Of a DNA stretch of 64,000 nt, positions 18,657-27,175 are shown one piece after another. This DNA comes from Nocardioides hwasunensis (GTDB lineage Bacteria; Actinomycetota; Actinomycetes; Propionibacteriales; Nocardioidaceae): positions 481,419 to 545,418 of the forward strand of contig NZ_JACXYY010000004.1 in assembly GCF_014779665.1 (NCBI RefSeq). Reading direction: 5' to 3'. Position numbers and translations under genes: made by a program. Numbering within the stretch: the first letter of the stretch is position 1; every line of letters starts with the position of its first letter. The notes below the pieces were generated by a model. That model ran no database searches. It was not told where the DNA came from and worked only from the letters and a program-made list of their open reading frames with translations.

Positions 18657-19268
18657 TCACCACGAGCCGGGGAACCGCGCCGACCCGGCGATCGCCCAGA
18701 ACACGACCAGCACGGCGACCGCGGTCGCGATCAGCAGGGTCTGGCCGAGGTGGCGGTGCCGGGGCGGGACGAGGAGGACCAGTCCGGCGAGGACGACGAG
18801 CGCCGGCAGCACCCACACGGGCAGGACTGCCGACAGCAGGCCCGAGACGGCTCCCAGCGCCACCCCGCCGGCGACCGCGTGGCCGAGCGGCACTGGCCGG
18901 GTCCCGCGGCGCAGCCCGACCTCCGTCACCGGCCCCTGCTCGGGCAGCTGGTCGGGGGCGAGCACGCGGAGCAGGAGGGTGAGCGTGGCGGAGTCGGCCA
19001 CCACGACGACGTCGCGGAACCGGTCCTCGACCGCGTGGCGTCGCACCACCTCGTCGAGACGGTGGCCACGGTCCACGTCGGGGAAGCGCACCGGCGCCAG
19101 CGTCGTCTCGGGGCTCGCCGGCAGCCCCAGGCCGGTCACCACCCGCTTGGCCTCGCCGGTCGGGGCGGTGGCCACGACCGCGGACCTGCCCAGGCGTGCC
19201 CGCAGCCGCGCGACGTCCGACTCACTGGCCCGCGTGCTGACCACGAAGATCCGCTGGAAGTCGGTCAC
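18657..19268 (-). CDS. Membrane protein with degenerate histidine-phosphatase-like domain
   Basis: This protein of about 203 residues has a soluble N-terminal part and two to three hydrophobic helices (about residues 130-195). The soluble part follows the strand-helix order of histidine phosphatases: IFVVSTRAS in place of the RHG strand, ATAPTGEAKRVVTGLG like the SSPLxRAxxTA segment, and VVVVADSATLTLLLRVL like the second catalytic His strand. The catalytic His and Arg residues are absent. If the fold call is right it is a pseudo-enzyme tethered to the membrane. A GTG at 19268 with TACCGT 6 bases upstream was preferred to an ATG six codons earlier. Confidence 0.5.
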   Translation of the reverse strand: MTDFQRIFVVSTRASESDVARLRARLGRSAVVATAPTGEAKRVVTGLGLPASPETTLAPVRFPDVDRGHRLDEVVRRHAVEDRFRDVVVVADSATLTLLLRVLAPDQLPEQGPVTEVGLRRGTRPVPLGHAVAGGVALGAVSGLLSAVLPVWVLPALVVLAGLVLLVPPRHRHLGQTLLIATAVAVLVVFWAIAGSARFPGSW

Positions 19269-19303
19269 CAGACGACGGTAGGGCATCTGCGACGATGCCG
19301 ATC

Positions 19304-19969
19304 ATGAGGCTCTTGCTGACGTCCGGCGGCGTGACCAACGACAGCATCCGCGCCGCGCTGGTCGAGCTGCTCGGCAAGCCGATCGAGGAGTCGACCGCGC
19401 TCGCCATCCCCACGGCGCAGTGGGGTCATCCGATGTGCGGCCCCGAGTCGCTGCGTCGGTTCGCCACCGACCGGTCCCCCGCGACCATGACCGGCCTGGG
19501 CTGGCAGTCCGTCGGCCTGCTCGAGCTCACCGCCCTCCCGACGATCGACCCGGAGCGCTGGGTGCCGTGGGTGCAGGCGGCCGACGTGCTCCTCGTCGAC
19601 GGCGGCGAGGCGACGTACCTCGCCCACTGGATCGAGGAGTCCGGGCTCGGAGAGCTGCTGCCCTCCCTGACCGACACCGTCTGGGTCGGCGTCAGTGCCG
19701 GCAGCATGGTGCTGACCCCGCGGATCGGCGACCTCTTCGTCGAGTGGCAGCCCGAGCAGGGCGACCGCACGCTCGGCGTCGTCGACTTCTCGATCTTCCC
19801 GCACGTCGGGGCATTCCCCACCAACACCTTCGAGGCCGCCGAGGAGTGGGCCGCCGACCTCGGCAACCCGGCGTACGCCCTCGACGAGCAGTCCGCCGTC
19901 GTGGTCGACGGCGACCGGGTCGAGGTCGTGTCCGAGGGTGAGTGGCGGGCGCTCTCCTTCTCTCGTTGA
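19304..19969 (+). CDS. pepE: Peptidase E-like dipeptidase (family S51)
   Basis: This 221-residue protein has the S51 fold: N-terminal RLLLTSGGVTN, LLVDGGEATYLAHW (about residues 96-109) and the nucleophile elbow GVSAGS with Ser131. A likely acid/His region, IFPHVGAFPTN, follows. Peptidase E hydrolyses Asp-X dipeptides; related enzymes act on cyanophycin or cyclic peptides, so exact specificity is open. The second of two in-frame ATGs (19304) was chosen because it gives the family N-terminus. It is divergent from the membrane protein at 18657-19268. Confidence 0.82.
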   Translation: MRLLLTSGGVTNDSIRAALVELLGKPIEESTALAIPTAQWGHPMCGPESLRRFATDRSPATMTGLGWQSVGLLELTALPTIDPERWVPWVQAADVLLVDGGEATYLAHWIEESGLGELLPSLTDTVWVGVSAGSMVLTPRIGDLFVEWQPEQGDRTLGVVDFSIFPHVGAFPTNTFEAAEEWAADLGNPAYALDEQSAVVVDGDRVEVVSEGEWRALSFSR

Positions 19970-20156
19970 GCGGCCACGGCTCCCCAGATCACCAATTTGG
20001 GCACTAGCCAGGGCATCGCCCCGCGGGTCAGGGTCGAGGAGATGCGACCAGGCGCGCTGTCCGGCGCCCCTCTCCACGACCTGCGCGTCCTCGACGGATC
20101 CCCCCGATCCGACCTGCGTCGACGCGCGTCCCCCACCCCCCAGGAGACCCCCGCCC

Positions 20157-21278
20157 ATGAACTCCCCCCTACGCCGATACGGGCCCGCCGGGCTCGCTCT
20201 GGGCGTCGTCCTCACCCTCGGTGTCGCCGTCAACGCGCAGTCGGACCCCGGCACCGCTCCCACCCTCGAGACCCGCGTGAGCGAGCTCGAGCGACGGGTG
20301 AGCGCACTCGAGGAGCAGGCCCCCACCGCCACGCCCACCCCCACCGGGACCCCCACCCCGACGGAGACCCCGACCCCCACCGACACGCCGACGCCCACGG
20401 AGACCCCGACGGAGACCCCGACCCCCACCGACACGCCGACGCCCACGGAGACCCCGACGGAGACCCCGACCCCCACCGAGACCCCGACGCCGACTCCCAG
20501 CCCCATCACGGGCTTCCCGACAATCGCCACCGCGGGCCTGCCTGCAGGGTGGTCCCCCGCACGCACCATCAATGGTGACTACCGGGTGAGCACCCCGGGC
20601 GCGACCGTGTCCGACCTCCGCATCAACGGCAGCCTGGTCATCGATGCGCCCGACGTCACCGTGCGCAGGGTCGAGGTGGTCGGTGGCGAGATCAACAACT
20701 GGCCGGGACAGACGTGCCACAACGGCCTCACCGTGAAAGACTCGACGATCCGCCGTGGCCCTCGCACGTCGGACAGCGGCACGCCCGCTCTCGGCGACGG
20801 CGGCTACACCGCGCGCAACGTCCTCATCGACGGTGCGGCGGAGGGCTTCCGCGCCGGTGGACGGCCGAGCTGCGGGCCCGTCACCATCATCGACTCGTAC
20901 GCCAACGTGGTCGCGCCGGACAGCTGCGCCGACTGGCACGGCGACGGACTACAGGGGTACTGGGGTGCGGAGATCACGGTGCGCAACTCCGTCCTCGTCC
21001 TCGACGAGCGCGCCGGATGTCGCGGCACCGCGGCCTTCTTCGTCCCAGACGGGCAGGGAAACACGAGCGTCGACATCGATGGACTGATCGTCGACGGGGG
21101 CGGCTACCCCTTCCGCCTCGGGGTCCAAGGAACCGTCCGTGACCTCAACGTCGTGAACGGCTCGTGGGGATACGGACCACTTGAAGCGACCTGCCTGCGC
21201 CTGTCGGCCTGGTCCGCCCGTGTGGTCGACCTCGATGCAGCCGGCCAACCCGTCCCCGTCCGCTCCCTCATCTGCTGA
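20157..21278 (+). CDS. Exported protein: coiled coil, Pro-Thr repeat linker, beta-helix-like domain
   Basis: This 373-residue protein has a signal peptide (about residues 1-30) and a short leucine-zipper-like coil (TLETRVSELERRVSALEEQA, about 37-56). A Thr/Pro linker of 16-residue repeats (about 57-120) leads to a C-terminal domain (about 125-373) with repeated V-x-D/N-x-x-I/V strands (DLRINGSLVID, VTVRRVEVVGGEI, GLTVKDSTIRRG), typical of right-handed beta-helices. Such domains bind or cut polysaccharides, but no catalytic set was recognised. The Thr-rich linker is a good candidate for O-mannosylation by the PMT at 13532. GGAG precedes the ATG. Confidence 0.72.
   Translation: MNSPLRRYGPAGLALGVVLTLGVAVNAQSDPGTAPTLETRVSELERRVSALEEQAPTATPTPTGTPTPTETPTPTDTPTPTETPTETPTPTDTPTPTETPTETPTPTETPTPTPSPITGFPTIATAGLPAGWSPARTINGDYRVSTPGATVSDLRINGSLVIDAPDVTVRRVEVVGGEINNWPGQTCHNGLTVKDSTIRRGPRTSDSGTPALGDGGYTARNVLIDGAAEGFRAGGRPSCGPVTIIDSYANVVAPDSCADWHGDGLQGYWGAEITVRNSVLVLDERAGCRGTAAFFVPDGQGNTSVDIDGLIVDGGGYPFRLGVQGTVRDLNVVNGSWGYGPLEATCLRLSAWSARVVDLDAAGQPVPVRSLIC
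20325..20512 (+). repeat. 48-bp coding minisatellite (Pro-Thr-Glu-Asp linker)
   Basis: Tandem units of 48 bases (16 codons, reading ETPTPTDTPTPTETPT) are nearly identical in DNA, not only in protein. They shorten to irregular 12-base pieces at both edges. The DNA identity suggests recent slippage or unequal recombination, so copy number probably varies between strains. Confidence 0.75.
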
Positions 21279-21380
21279 CGACCCAACGTCTGAGCGCGCC
21301 GGTCCCTGTCCGGTGACGTCGCGACGGTCCGCCGCGCCGCAGCGTCGATGTCGGATCCCGGCGCTGCGGCCGGGCGTGGG

Positions 21381-22226
21381 TCAGCGGGACGCGTCGTGGA
21401 GCGCGAGGACCTGCTCGGCGTTGCGCACCATCGCCCGGTCGACCATGTGGCCGCTCTCGGTCACCGCGATGCCTCGCTCGTCGTGGTCGTCGCCGAGGTG
21501 CCGCAACAGAGCCCTGGCGTGCGCGACCTCCTCCTCGCTCGGGGCGAAGCCGGCCCGGATCGTCGGGACCTGCCGGGGGTGCACCGCGGTGCGGCCCAGG
21601 AAGCCCATCCCGCGTCCCGCTCGACATGACGCGAGCAGACCCTGGTCGTCCTCAAGGTCGGTCCACGCCGACATCATCGGCGCGGGCAGGCCGGCGGCAC
21701 GAGCCGCCACGACCACCCGGGAACGCGCCCAGGCCAGGCCGTCCTCGGCGGTCACGCCGAGGTCGCTGCGGAGGTCCGCCTCCCCGATCGCGAGCGCACC
21801 GACCCCCGGGGAAGCCGCGACCGTGGCTGCGGCCTCGATCCCGCGGGCTGTCTCGAGCAGGGCGTGGACCGGGAGGTCGCCGACCACCGCCGACACCGCC
21901 GCGACGTCCTCACGCGACTCGACCTTGGGCACCCGCACCGAGTGGAGTCCGCCCAGATCAGCCACCGCGGCGAGGTCCTGTGAGTGCTGGGGGGTCCCGA
22001 CGGCGTTCACCCGCACCGAGATCCGTGCCCTGGATGCCTGGTCCAGCCCGTCGACCCAGGAGCGGACGGCGCGGCGCGCGTCGTCCTTCGCAGCCAGCGG
22101 GACCGCGTCCTCGAGGTCCAGGATCACCACGTCCGGGCCGACCAACGCCTTCTCGAAGAGCGCCGGCCGGTTGCCCGGGACGTAGAGCGCGACGAGGTCG
22201 GGCGCGCCGCGCGGTCGGTCGTTCAC
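21381..22226 (-). CDS. CoA-ester lyase, HpcH/HpaI-citrate lyase beta subunit family
   Basis: This 281-residue TIM-barrel protein has the CitE-family markers LYVPGNRPALFEKAL, VILDLEDAVP (metal and CoA site), VRVNAVGT (Arg for the acid), VRVPKVES, LLETARGIE and IGEADLRSDLG. Family enzymes cleave malyl-, citramalyl- or related CoA thioesters to acetyl/propionyl-CoA plus an oxoacid, or hydrolyse malyl-CoA. It is the last gene of the large leftward catabolic block and overlaps the amidohydrolase stop (ATGA). With the CaiB-type CoA-transferase at 25979 it would complete C-C cleavage of the pathway product. Exact substrate unknown. Confidence 0.85.
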   Translation of the reverse strand: MNDRPRGAPDLVALYVPGNRPALFEKALVGPDVVILDLEDAVPLAAKDDARRAVRSWVDGLDQASRARISVRVNAVGTPQHSQDLAAVADLGGLHSVRVPKVESREDVAAVSAVVGDLPVHALLETARGIEAAATVAASPGVGALAIGEADLRSDLGVTAEDGLAWARSRVVVAARAAGLPAPMMSAWTDLEDDQGLLASCRAGRGMGFLGRTAVHPRQVPTIRAGFAPSEEEVAHARALLRHLGDDHDERGIAVTESGHMVDRAMVRNAEQVLALHDASR

Positions 22227-23698
22227 GCCTCCGCGCGACCCGTCGGACGGTGGAGGTACTGTCCTCGCGGCTCGCCGACGACCTGTCCGGCCTCGAGCAC
22301 GCGCATGCCGCGCACGAAGGTGTCGGTCACCGCGGCGGTCATGTCGAAGCCCTCGAACGGCGTGTACTCCTGCGCGGAGAGGGAGTCAGCAGCACGGATC
22401 GTCCACGCGTGGTCGAGGTCGACGAGCGCGATGTCGGCGTCGTAGCCCTCCTTGATCGCACCCTTGCTGGGCAGCCCGTAGCGCTGGGCCGGGTTCCACG
22501 ACGTGAGCCGGACGATCTGGTCCCACCCGAGGCCACGCTTCTGGCCCTCCGTGACGAGTGCGGGCAGCAGGTACTCCGCGCCGCCGAAGCCCGACTTCGC
22601 CAGGAACACGTCCTCACGATCCGAGCCGAACTTCTGCTCGTCGCGGCAGCACGCGTGGTCGGAGACCACCCAGTCGAGCTCGTCCGCGAGCAGGTGCTCC
22701 CACAGTGCCTCGACGTCCTCGCGCGGTCGCAGCGGCGGGTTGACCTTGCCACCGATCCCGGATGCGGTGTGGATGTCGGCGACCAGGTGGCCGATGGTCA
22801 CCTCGCGGCGGAAGTCGATGTGCGGGAAGGTCTTCGCCATCAGAAGGGCCGCCTCCACCGCCTTGGCCGAGCTCAGGTGCAGCAGGTTGATCTTGGGCAG
22901 ACCGGTCTCGTGGGCGAGGTAGGAGGCGATCGAGATCGCCAGGCCCTCGGAGTGCGGTGGCCGGGAGGCGGAGTACGCCTCGAGGCCGGTCAGGGTGCCT
23001 TCGTCCTCGACGAGCTGGGTGTAGGCCGCCATGATCTCGGCGGTCTCGCAGTGCAGGCTGAGCGAGATCGCCTCGGCCTTCTCGGGGTAGAGCTCGCGAG
23101 CCTTCTGGATGCCACGCATCACGAACTCGAAGTGCGCGATGTCGTAGCGCTCGCCCTCCGGGGTCATCAGGAACTTCGACTGGTCCGAGGACCGGCCGTG
23201 CAGGCCGTGGCTGCCGTAGAACATGAAGATCTTGAACGACGTCACGCCGTGCTCGTCGACGAGCGCCGGGATCTCCTCGATGTGCTCCTTGCTCATCGGA
23301 GCCAGGTGGAAGGCGTAGTCGATGAACGCCTTGCCACCCGACAGCTCGAGGACCTCGGGGAACACCTGAGCGTACGGACCTCCCTTGTTGAGGTAGTACT
23401 GCCCCGTGCGCATGTAGTTGAGGCCGGTCGTGACGCCGCCCTGTGCGGCGGCGCGGCTCTCGACATCGGTGTCCACGTCGAGCGGGTTGTAGATGCCCCA
23501 GTGCTGGTGGGCGTCCACCACGCCGGGAAAGGCGACCTTGCCGCCGCCGTCGACGACCTCCGCCGCATCTGTGGTGCCGAGTCCCTCCCCGACGGCGACG
23601 ATCCGCCCGCCGACGATGCCGATGTCGGCGGGGACCGGCTCGGGAGAGTCGTGCGAGGCCACCCGGACGTTGCGGACGATCAGGTCGTAGTGCGTCAT
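22223..23698 (-). CDS. Hydantoinase/dihydropyrimidinase-type cyclic amidohydrolase
   Basis: This 491-residue amidohydrolase has an intact binuclear metal site. The HxH is DAHQHWG (H64, H66), the carbamylated-Lys candidate is K156 in TSFKIFMFYG, then H216 (SLHCE), H274 (LHLSS) and D347 (SDHAC). This pattern matches dihydropyrimidinase, allantoinase, hydantoinase and the enamidase of nicotinate breakdown. It would open a cyclic amide, imide or ureide. It overlaps the lyase gene by four bases and is separated from the MmgE/PrpD gene by 51 bases. Context argues for ring opening in a heterocycle pathway rather than core pyrimidine turnover. Confidence 0.87.
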   Translation of the reverse strand: MTHYDLIVRNVRVASHDSPEPVPADIGIVGGRIVAVGEGLGTTDAAEVVDGGGKVAFPGVVDAHQHWGIYNPLDVDTDVESRAAAQGGVTTGLNYMRTGQYYLNKGGPYAQVFPEVLELSGGKAFIDYAFHLAPMSKEHIEEIPALVDEHGVTSFKIFMFYGSHGLHGRSSDQSKFLMTPEGERYDIAHFEFVMRGIQKARELYPEKAEAISLSLHCETAEIMAAYTQLVEDEGTLTGLEAYSASRPPHSEGLAISIASYLAHETGLPKINLLHLSSAKAVEAALLMAKTFPHIDFRREVTIGHLVADIHTASGIGGKVNPPLRPREDVEALWEHLLADELDWVVSDHACCRDEQKFGSDREDVFLAKSGFGGAEYLLPALVTEGQKRGLGWDQIVRLTSWNPAQRYGLPSKGAIKEGYDADIALVDLDHAWTIRAADSLSAQEYTPFEGFDMTAAVTDTFVRGMRVLEAGQVVGEPRGQYLHRPTGRAEA

Positions 23699-23749
23699 GG
23701 TCCTGCTTTCTGTGTCGAGCGGGAATTCAGTGGATCGAGCGGGGAGGAC

Positions 23750-25159
23750 TCAGCTGCCGCCGAGCGGAGCCAGGAGAGTGCGGACGTCGTCAAGGTGATC
23801 GAGGTCGAGAACCGCGGAACGCAACGCGGCGACGTCCTCCGCCGGGATCACGGCGCCGGCGTTGTCGGCGAACTTGCTGCCCACTTCGTCGTCGGTCAAC
23901 GGCCGCTCGTTGCCACCACGGTTGGTGAGGACGTCGACGGTCAGGGTGCGGCCGTCGTGCAGTCGTGCAGTCAGCACGGCGGGAAACTGGTAGGGGAAGA
24001 TGCCGGTGCAGGTGTCATCAGGGACGACGCTCACCTTGGCCATCAGGTCGCGCCGGCCAGGGTCTCGCGCCAGCTCGTCGGTGTAGTCATCCAGGCCGGC
24101 GCCCAGCCCGCCACCGCCGAGCAGGCCGACCGTGACGGCGTAGGGTGCGGAGAACTGGGCCTGGTACCCCGTCTCGGGCGAGCGCTTGACCTCGATGGGC
24201 TCACCGATCGTCCGGATCACCGGCGCCGGCACACCCACGACGATCGACTCCACGTCGGCCGGCGCGACGCCCTGCCGGCGCAGCTCGGCGGCGGCGTCGA
24301 CCGTGGTGTGGGTGAAGTGGTTCGCCGGGTAGGGCTTGAAGAAGATGCCCGGAACTGCCCACTCCTCCCCGAGCCCGCGCGTGACCTGCTCGCCGTCGAA
24401 GGTCCCGTGGAGGAACGCCTGGAAGAAGCCGAAACGACCTTCGAGCGCTGTCGGAGGCCCGGTGATGCCGCGGTGCACCAGGTGGGCCGCGGTTACCGCA
24501 CTGTGCGCTGCCCAACCACAGTGCACGCGCTTGACGGTGCCACCCGTGCGGTTGGCCTCGATGATGCCCGACGCCATGGAGGCCGCCACGCCGAGCGAGG
24601 ACTGGATACCGTCTGTGTCGAGGCCCAGCAGCATGGCTGCGGACACGGCTCCGCCGAGGGCGCCGCAGATGGAGGTGGCGTGCTGGCCGTGCTCGAAATA
24701 GGTGGAGTTGCCCGCCTCCTCGTCGTAGCCCGCCATGCCGATGCGGACGCAGGTCTCGAGTCCGACCGCGACCGCCGCCACCAGCTCAGCCCCCGAGGAG
24801 CCGGCTGCTTCGGCCGCTGCCAGGGCGGCTGGGACGACAGCCGCGCTGGGGTGCAGCACGGAGGGCAGGTGGGTGTCGTCATAGTCGAGGGAGTGCGCGA
24901 GGGTGCCGTTGACCAGTCCGGCGAGGGCGGCCGGGACCCGCTGCTGCAGCCCGATCCCGGTGGCTTCCGGACGACCGCCCTGGTCGGCGACGTAGCCGAT
25001 CACAGCCTGGCTCGTGTCCAGGTCGCGGGCTCGCAGGGCCAGGCCGAGGGTGTCGAGGACCCGCATCCGGGTGCTGGAGACGACCGCGGCCGGCAGCCGG
25101 TCGGCCGTCACGTCCGCGGCGAGCTCGGCGATCGCGCGTGAGAGGGAGTGCTCAGCCAC
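23750..25159 (-). CDS. MmgE/PrpD family protein (copy A)
   Basis: This 469-residue protein has the MmgE/PrpD fold. The helical N-terminal domain contains LDTLGLALRA and the hallmark LVNGTLAHSLDYDDTH (about residues 75-95); ILEANRTGG-type and HTTVDAA-type segments follow, with a smaller C-terminal lid. Family members dehydrate, hydrate, decarboxylate or epimerise tricarboxylate-like acids (2-methylcitrate dehydratase, cis-aconitate decarboxylase, iminodisuccinate epimerase). The GTG at 25157-25159 is taken as start because it overlaps the cyclase stop by 8 bases. The longer open frame upstream is a shadow. A second paralog lies at 35500. Confidence 0.85.
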   Translation of the reverse strand: MAEHSLSRAIAELAADVTADRLPAAVVSSTRMRVLDTLGLALRARDLDTSQAVIGYVADQGGRPEATGIGLQQRVPAALAGLVNGTLAHSLDYDDTHLPSVLHPSAAVVPAALAAAEAAGSSGAELVAAVAVGLETCVRIGMAGYDEEAGNSTYFEHGQHATSICGALGGAVSAAMLLGLDTDGIQSSLGVAASMASGIIEANRTGGTVKRVHCGWAAHSAVTAAHLVHRGITGPPTALEGRFGFFQAFLHGTFDGEQVTRGLGEEWAVPGIFFKPYPANHFTHTTVDAAAELRRQGVAPADVESIVVGVPAPVIRTIGEPIEVKRSPETGYQAQFSAPYAVTVGLLGGGGLGAGLDDYTDELARDPGRRDLMAKVSVVPDDTCTGIFPYQFPAVLTARLHDGRTLTVDVLTNRGGNERPLTDDEVGSKFADNAGAVIPAEDVAALRSAVLDLDHLDDVRTLLAPLGGS

Positions 25160-25982
25160 GGGCCACCACCGCGAGCGGTCGGACCGGCGAGCCGGTGGCG
25201 CCGAAGAGCTTGAGGGGCGACATGACGAAGGTGAACTCGTGCGCGCCGGCCGCGGCGAGGCCGTCGAGGTCCATCGCCTCGATGATGTAGACCCCGCGCT
25301 CGACCAGCAGCACCCGGTGTGCCGGGAGCAGACCGTGCCCGGCGCCGGGCCTGAGGCACTCGAACGCGATGGTGTCCGCACCGACGGCGTGCGGCGTGCG
25401 CTCGGCGAGCCACCGCGCACCAGCCTCGCCGACTCCGGGAACTCCGCTGTCCTTGCCCTGGTAGACGGTGCGGTCGGGGTCGTCGAAGTGCCGTCCCCAG
25501 CCGCTCCTGATGAGCAGCACGCTGTCCGCGGTGATCGCGATGCCCTGGGCCTCGACCGTCCGGTCGAGGTCGTCGGGGGTGATCTCGTAGCCAGGGGCGA
25601 GGCCCTCGGGCACGCCGAGGGCGGTGGGCACGTCGAGCAGGACTCCCGGTCGCACCACGGGCTCGATCGTGTGCACGCCATGCTCGACGAACCTGCCACC
25701 ACGACCGGCCTCGACCGCGTCGACGCCACCGTGCAGGACCCCGTCCTGCGAGACGTGGGCCAGGGCGTCGACGTGCGTGCCGACGTGCGTGCCCATCGAG
25801 ATCATGTCGTTGGCGGCCGAGCCTCCGTCGGCCCGCACCATGTCGCCGTGCCGACGGGGCATCGCGTGCCAGTACGCCGGGTGGTTGGGCGACTGTGGCA
25901 TGCCCACCCGCAGCTCGCGGCCGAGGTCAAAGACCTCGACCCCGTCACGCACCACGCTCAGCAATGCATCGGTCGTGCTCAT
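25152..25982 (-). CDS. Cyclase family metal-dependent hydrolase (kynurenine formamidase/isatin hydrolase type)
   Basis: This 276-residue protein carries the family's HxGTHxDxxxH metal motif at H66-H70-D72-H76 (HVGTHVDALAH). LLIRSGWGRHF and a C-terminal FEFTFVMSPLKLFGATGSP segment are also characteristic. Members hydrolyse N-formylkynurenine, isatin and other cyclic or aryl amides. It overlaps the CoA-transferase stop by four bases and the MmgE/PrpD start by eight. In this operon it is a second candidate ring-opening or amide-cleaving enzyme besides the amidohydrolase. Confidence 0.85.
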   Translation of the reverse strand: MSTTDALLSVVRDGVEVFDLGRELRVGMPQSPNHPAYWHAMPRRHGDMVRADGGSAANDMISMGTHVGTHVDALAHVSQDGVLHGGVDAVEAGRGGRFVEHGVHTIEPVVRPGVLLDVPTALGVPEGLAPGYEITPDDLDRTVEAQGIAITADSVLLIRSGWGRHFDDPDRTVYQGKDSGVPGVGEAGARWLAERTPHAVGADTIAFECLRPGAGHGLLPAHRVLLVERGVYIIEAMDLDGLAAAGAHEFTFVMSPLKLFGATGSPVRPLAVVARG

Positions 25983-27175
25983 GCCACTACCCCCTCGGCG
26001 CGCAGCCGCGCTCGTTCGTCATCGTCGAGTCCCAGCTCGGCGAGCACGACGTCGGTGTCGGCTCCCAGCGGACGGCCGGTGAACCGGATCCGCCCGGGCG
26101 CGTGCTGTGCGCGCCACATCACGTTGTGCATCAGGAGGTCGCCGAAGTCCACGTCCTCCGCCGTGGTGAGGATCCCGGTCTCGCGGACGTGCTGGTCCTC
26201 GACGAGGTCCCGCGCGTCGTAGACGGGTGCGATCGCGGCCCCGGCCTCCTCGAAGGCGCGGGTGACCTCGTCGGCCGTGCGTGCGGCGATCCAGCCACCC
26301 ACGTGGGCGTCGAGCTCGTCGGCGTGCTCGGCGCGGGTGGAGCCGGCCGCGAACCAGGTCTCGTCGACCACCTCGGGGTGCCCGACCAGGTGCATCACGC
26401 GCTCGGCGATCCGTTGCGCGCTCGTGGAGACGGCGAGCCAGCGCCCGTCCGAGGTCTGGTAGGTGTTCCGCGGCGCGTTGTTGGTGGATCGGTTGCCGTG
26501 CCGGGTGCCGACGATCCCGAGCTGGTCGTAGGTCATCGGCCCCGGTCCCACGGCCGTCATGATCGGCTCGAGGAGGTTGAGGTCGATCACCTCGCCCCGA
26601 CCGCCGTTGCGCTCCCGGGCGAACAGTGCCATCGACGCCGCCGACGCGGCGGCGATCCCGGCGATGCTGTCGGCGAGGCCGAACGCTGGGAGCGTGGGCG
26701 GGCGGTCGGCGTCGCCGGTCAGGTGCGCGAAGCCGCTCATCGCCTCGGCCAGTGTGCCGAACCCGGCACGCGAGGCGTACGGCCCGGTCTGGCCGAAGCC
26801 TGTCACGCGGACGAGGACGAGGCCGGGGTTGACGGCGTGCAGCTGCTCGGGCCCGACGCCCCAGCGCTCGAGGGTGCCGGGACGGAAGTTCTCGACCATC
26901 ACGTCAGCGGTCGCCGCGAGCCTGAGCAGCACTGCGGCGCCGTCGGGCGCGGAGAGCTTGAGCGCGACCGTGCGCTTGTTGCGCGAGATCTCCTTCCACC
27001 ACAGTCCCTGGCCGTCCTTGGCAGCGCCGTGTCCCCGCATGCCGTCACCGGCCTCCGGGTGCTCGATCTTGACCACATCCGCCCCGTGATCGCCCAGGAT
27101 CCGGCAGGCCAGGGGCCCCGCCAGGATCGTCGAGACGTCCAGGACCCGGATGCCCGCGAGAGGTCCGTCGGTCAT
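25979..27175 (-). CDS. CaiB/BaiF class III CoA-transferase
   Basis: This 398-residue protein has the family N-terminus GPLAGIRVLDVSTILAGPLA, VKIEHPEAGD, NKRTVALKL and the catalytic Asp at D169 in FGLADS, the same position as in CaiB. It forms an aspartyl-CoA thioester intermediate and moves CoA between carboxylic acids. It would activate an acid formed after ring opening, upstream of the CitE-type lyase at 21381. The ATG at 27175 overlaps the MFS stop (ATGA). Acceptor and donor acids are unknown. Confidence 0.9.
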   Translation of the reverse strand: MTDGPLAGIRVLDVSTILAGPLACRILGDHGADVVKIEHPEAGDGMRGHGAAKDGQGLWWKEISRNKRTVALKLSAPDGAAVLLRLAATADVMVENFRPGTLERWGVGPEQLHAVNPGLVLVRVTGFGQTGPYASRAGFGTLAEAMSGFAHLTGDADRPPTLPAFGLADSIAGIAAASAASMALFARERNGGRGEVIDLNLLEPIMTAVGPGPMTYDQLGIVGTRHGNRSTNNAPRNTYQTSDGRWLAVSTSAQRIAERVMHLVGHPEVVDETWFAAGSTRAEHADELDAHVGGWIAARTADEVTRAFEEAGAAIAPVYDARDLVEDQHVRETGILTTAEDVDFGDLLMHNVMWRAQHAPGRIRFTGRPLGADTDVVLAELGLDDDERARLRAEGVVA

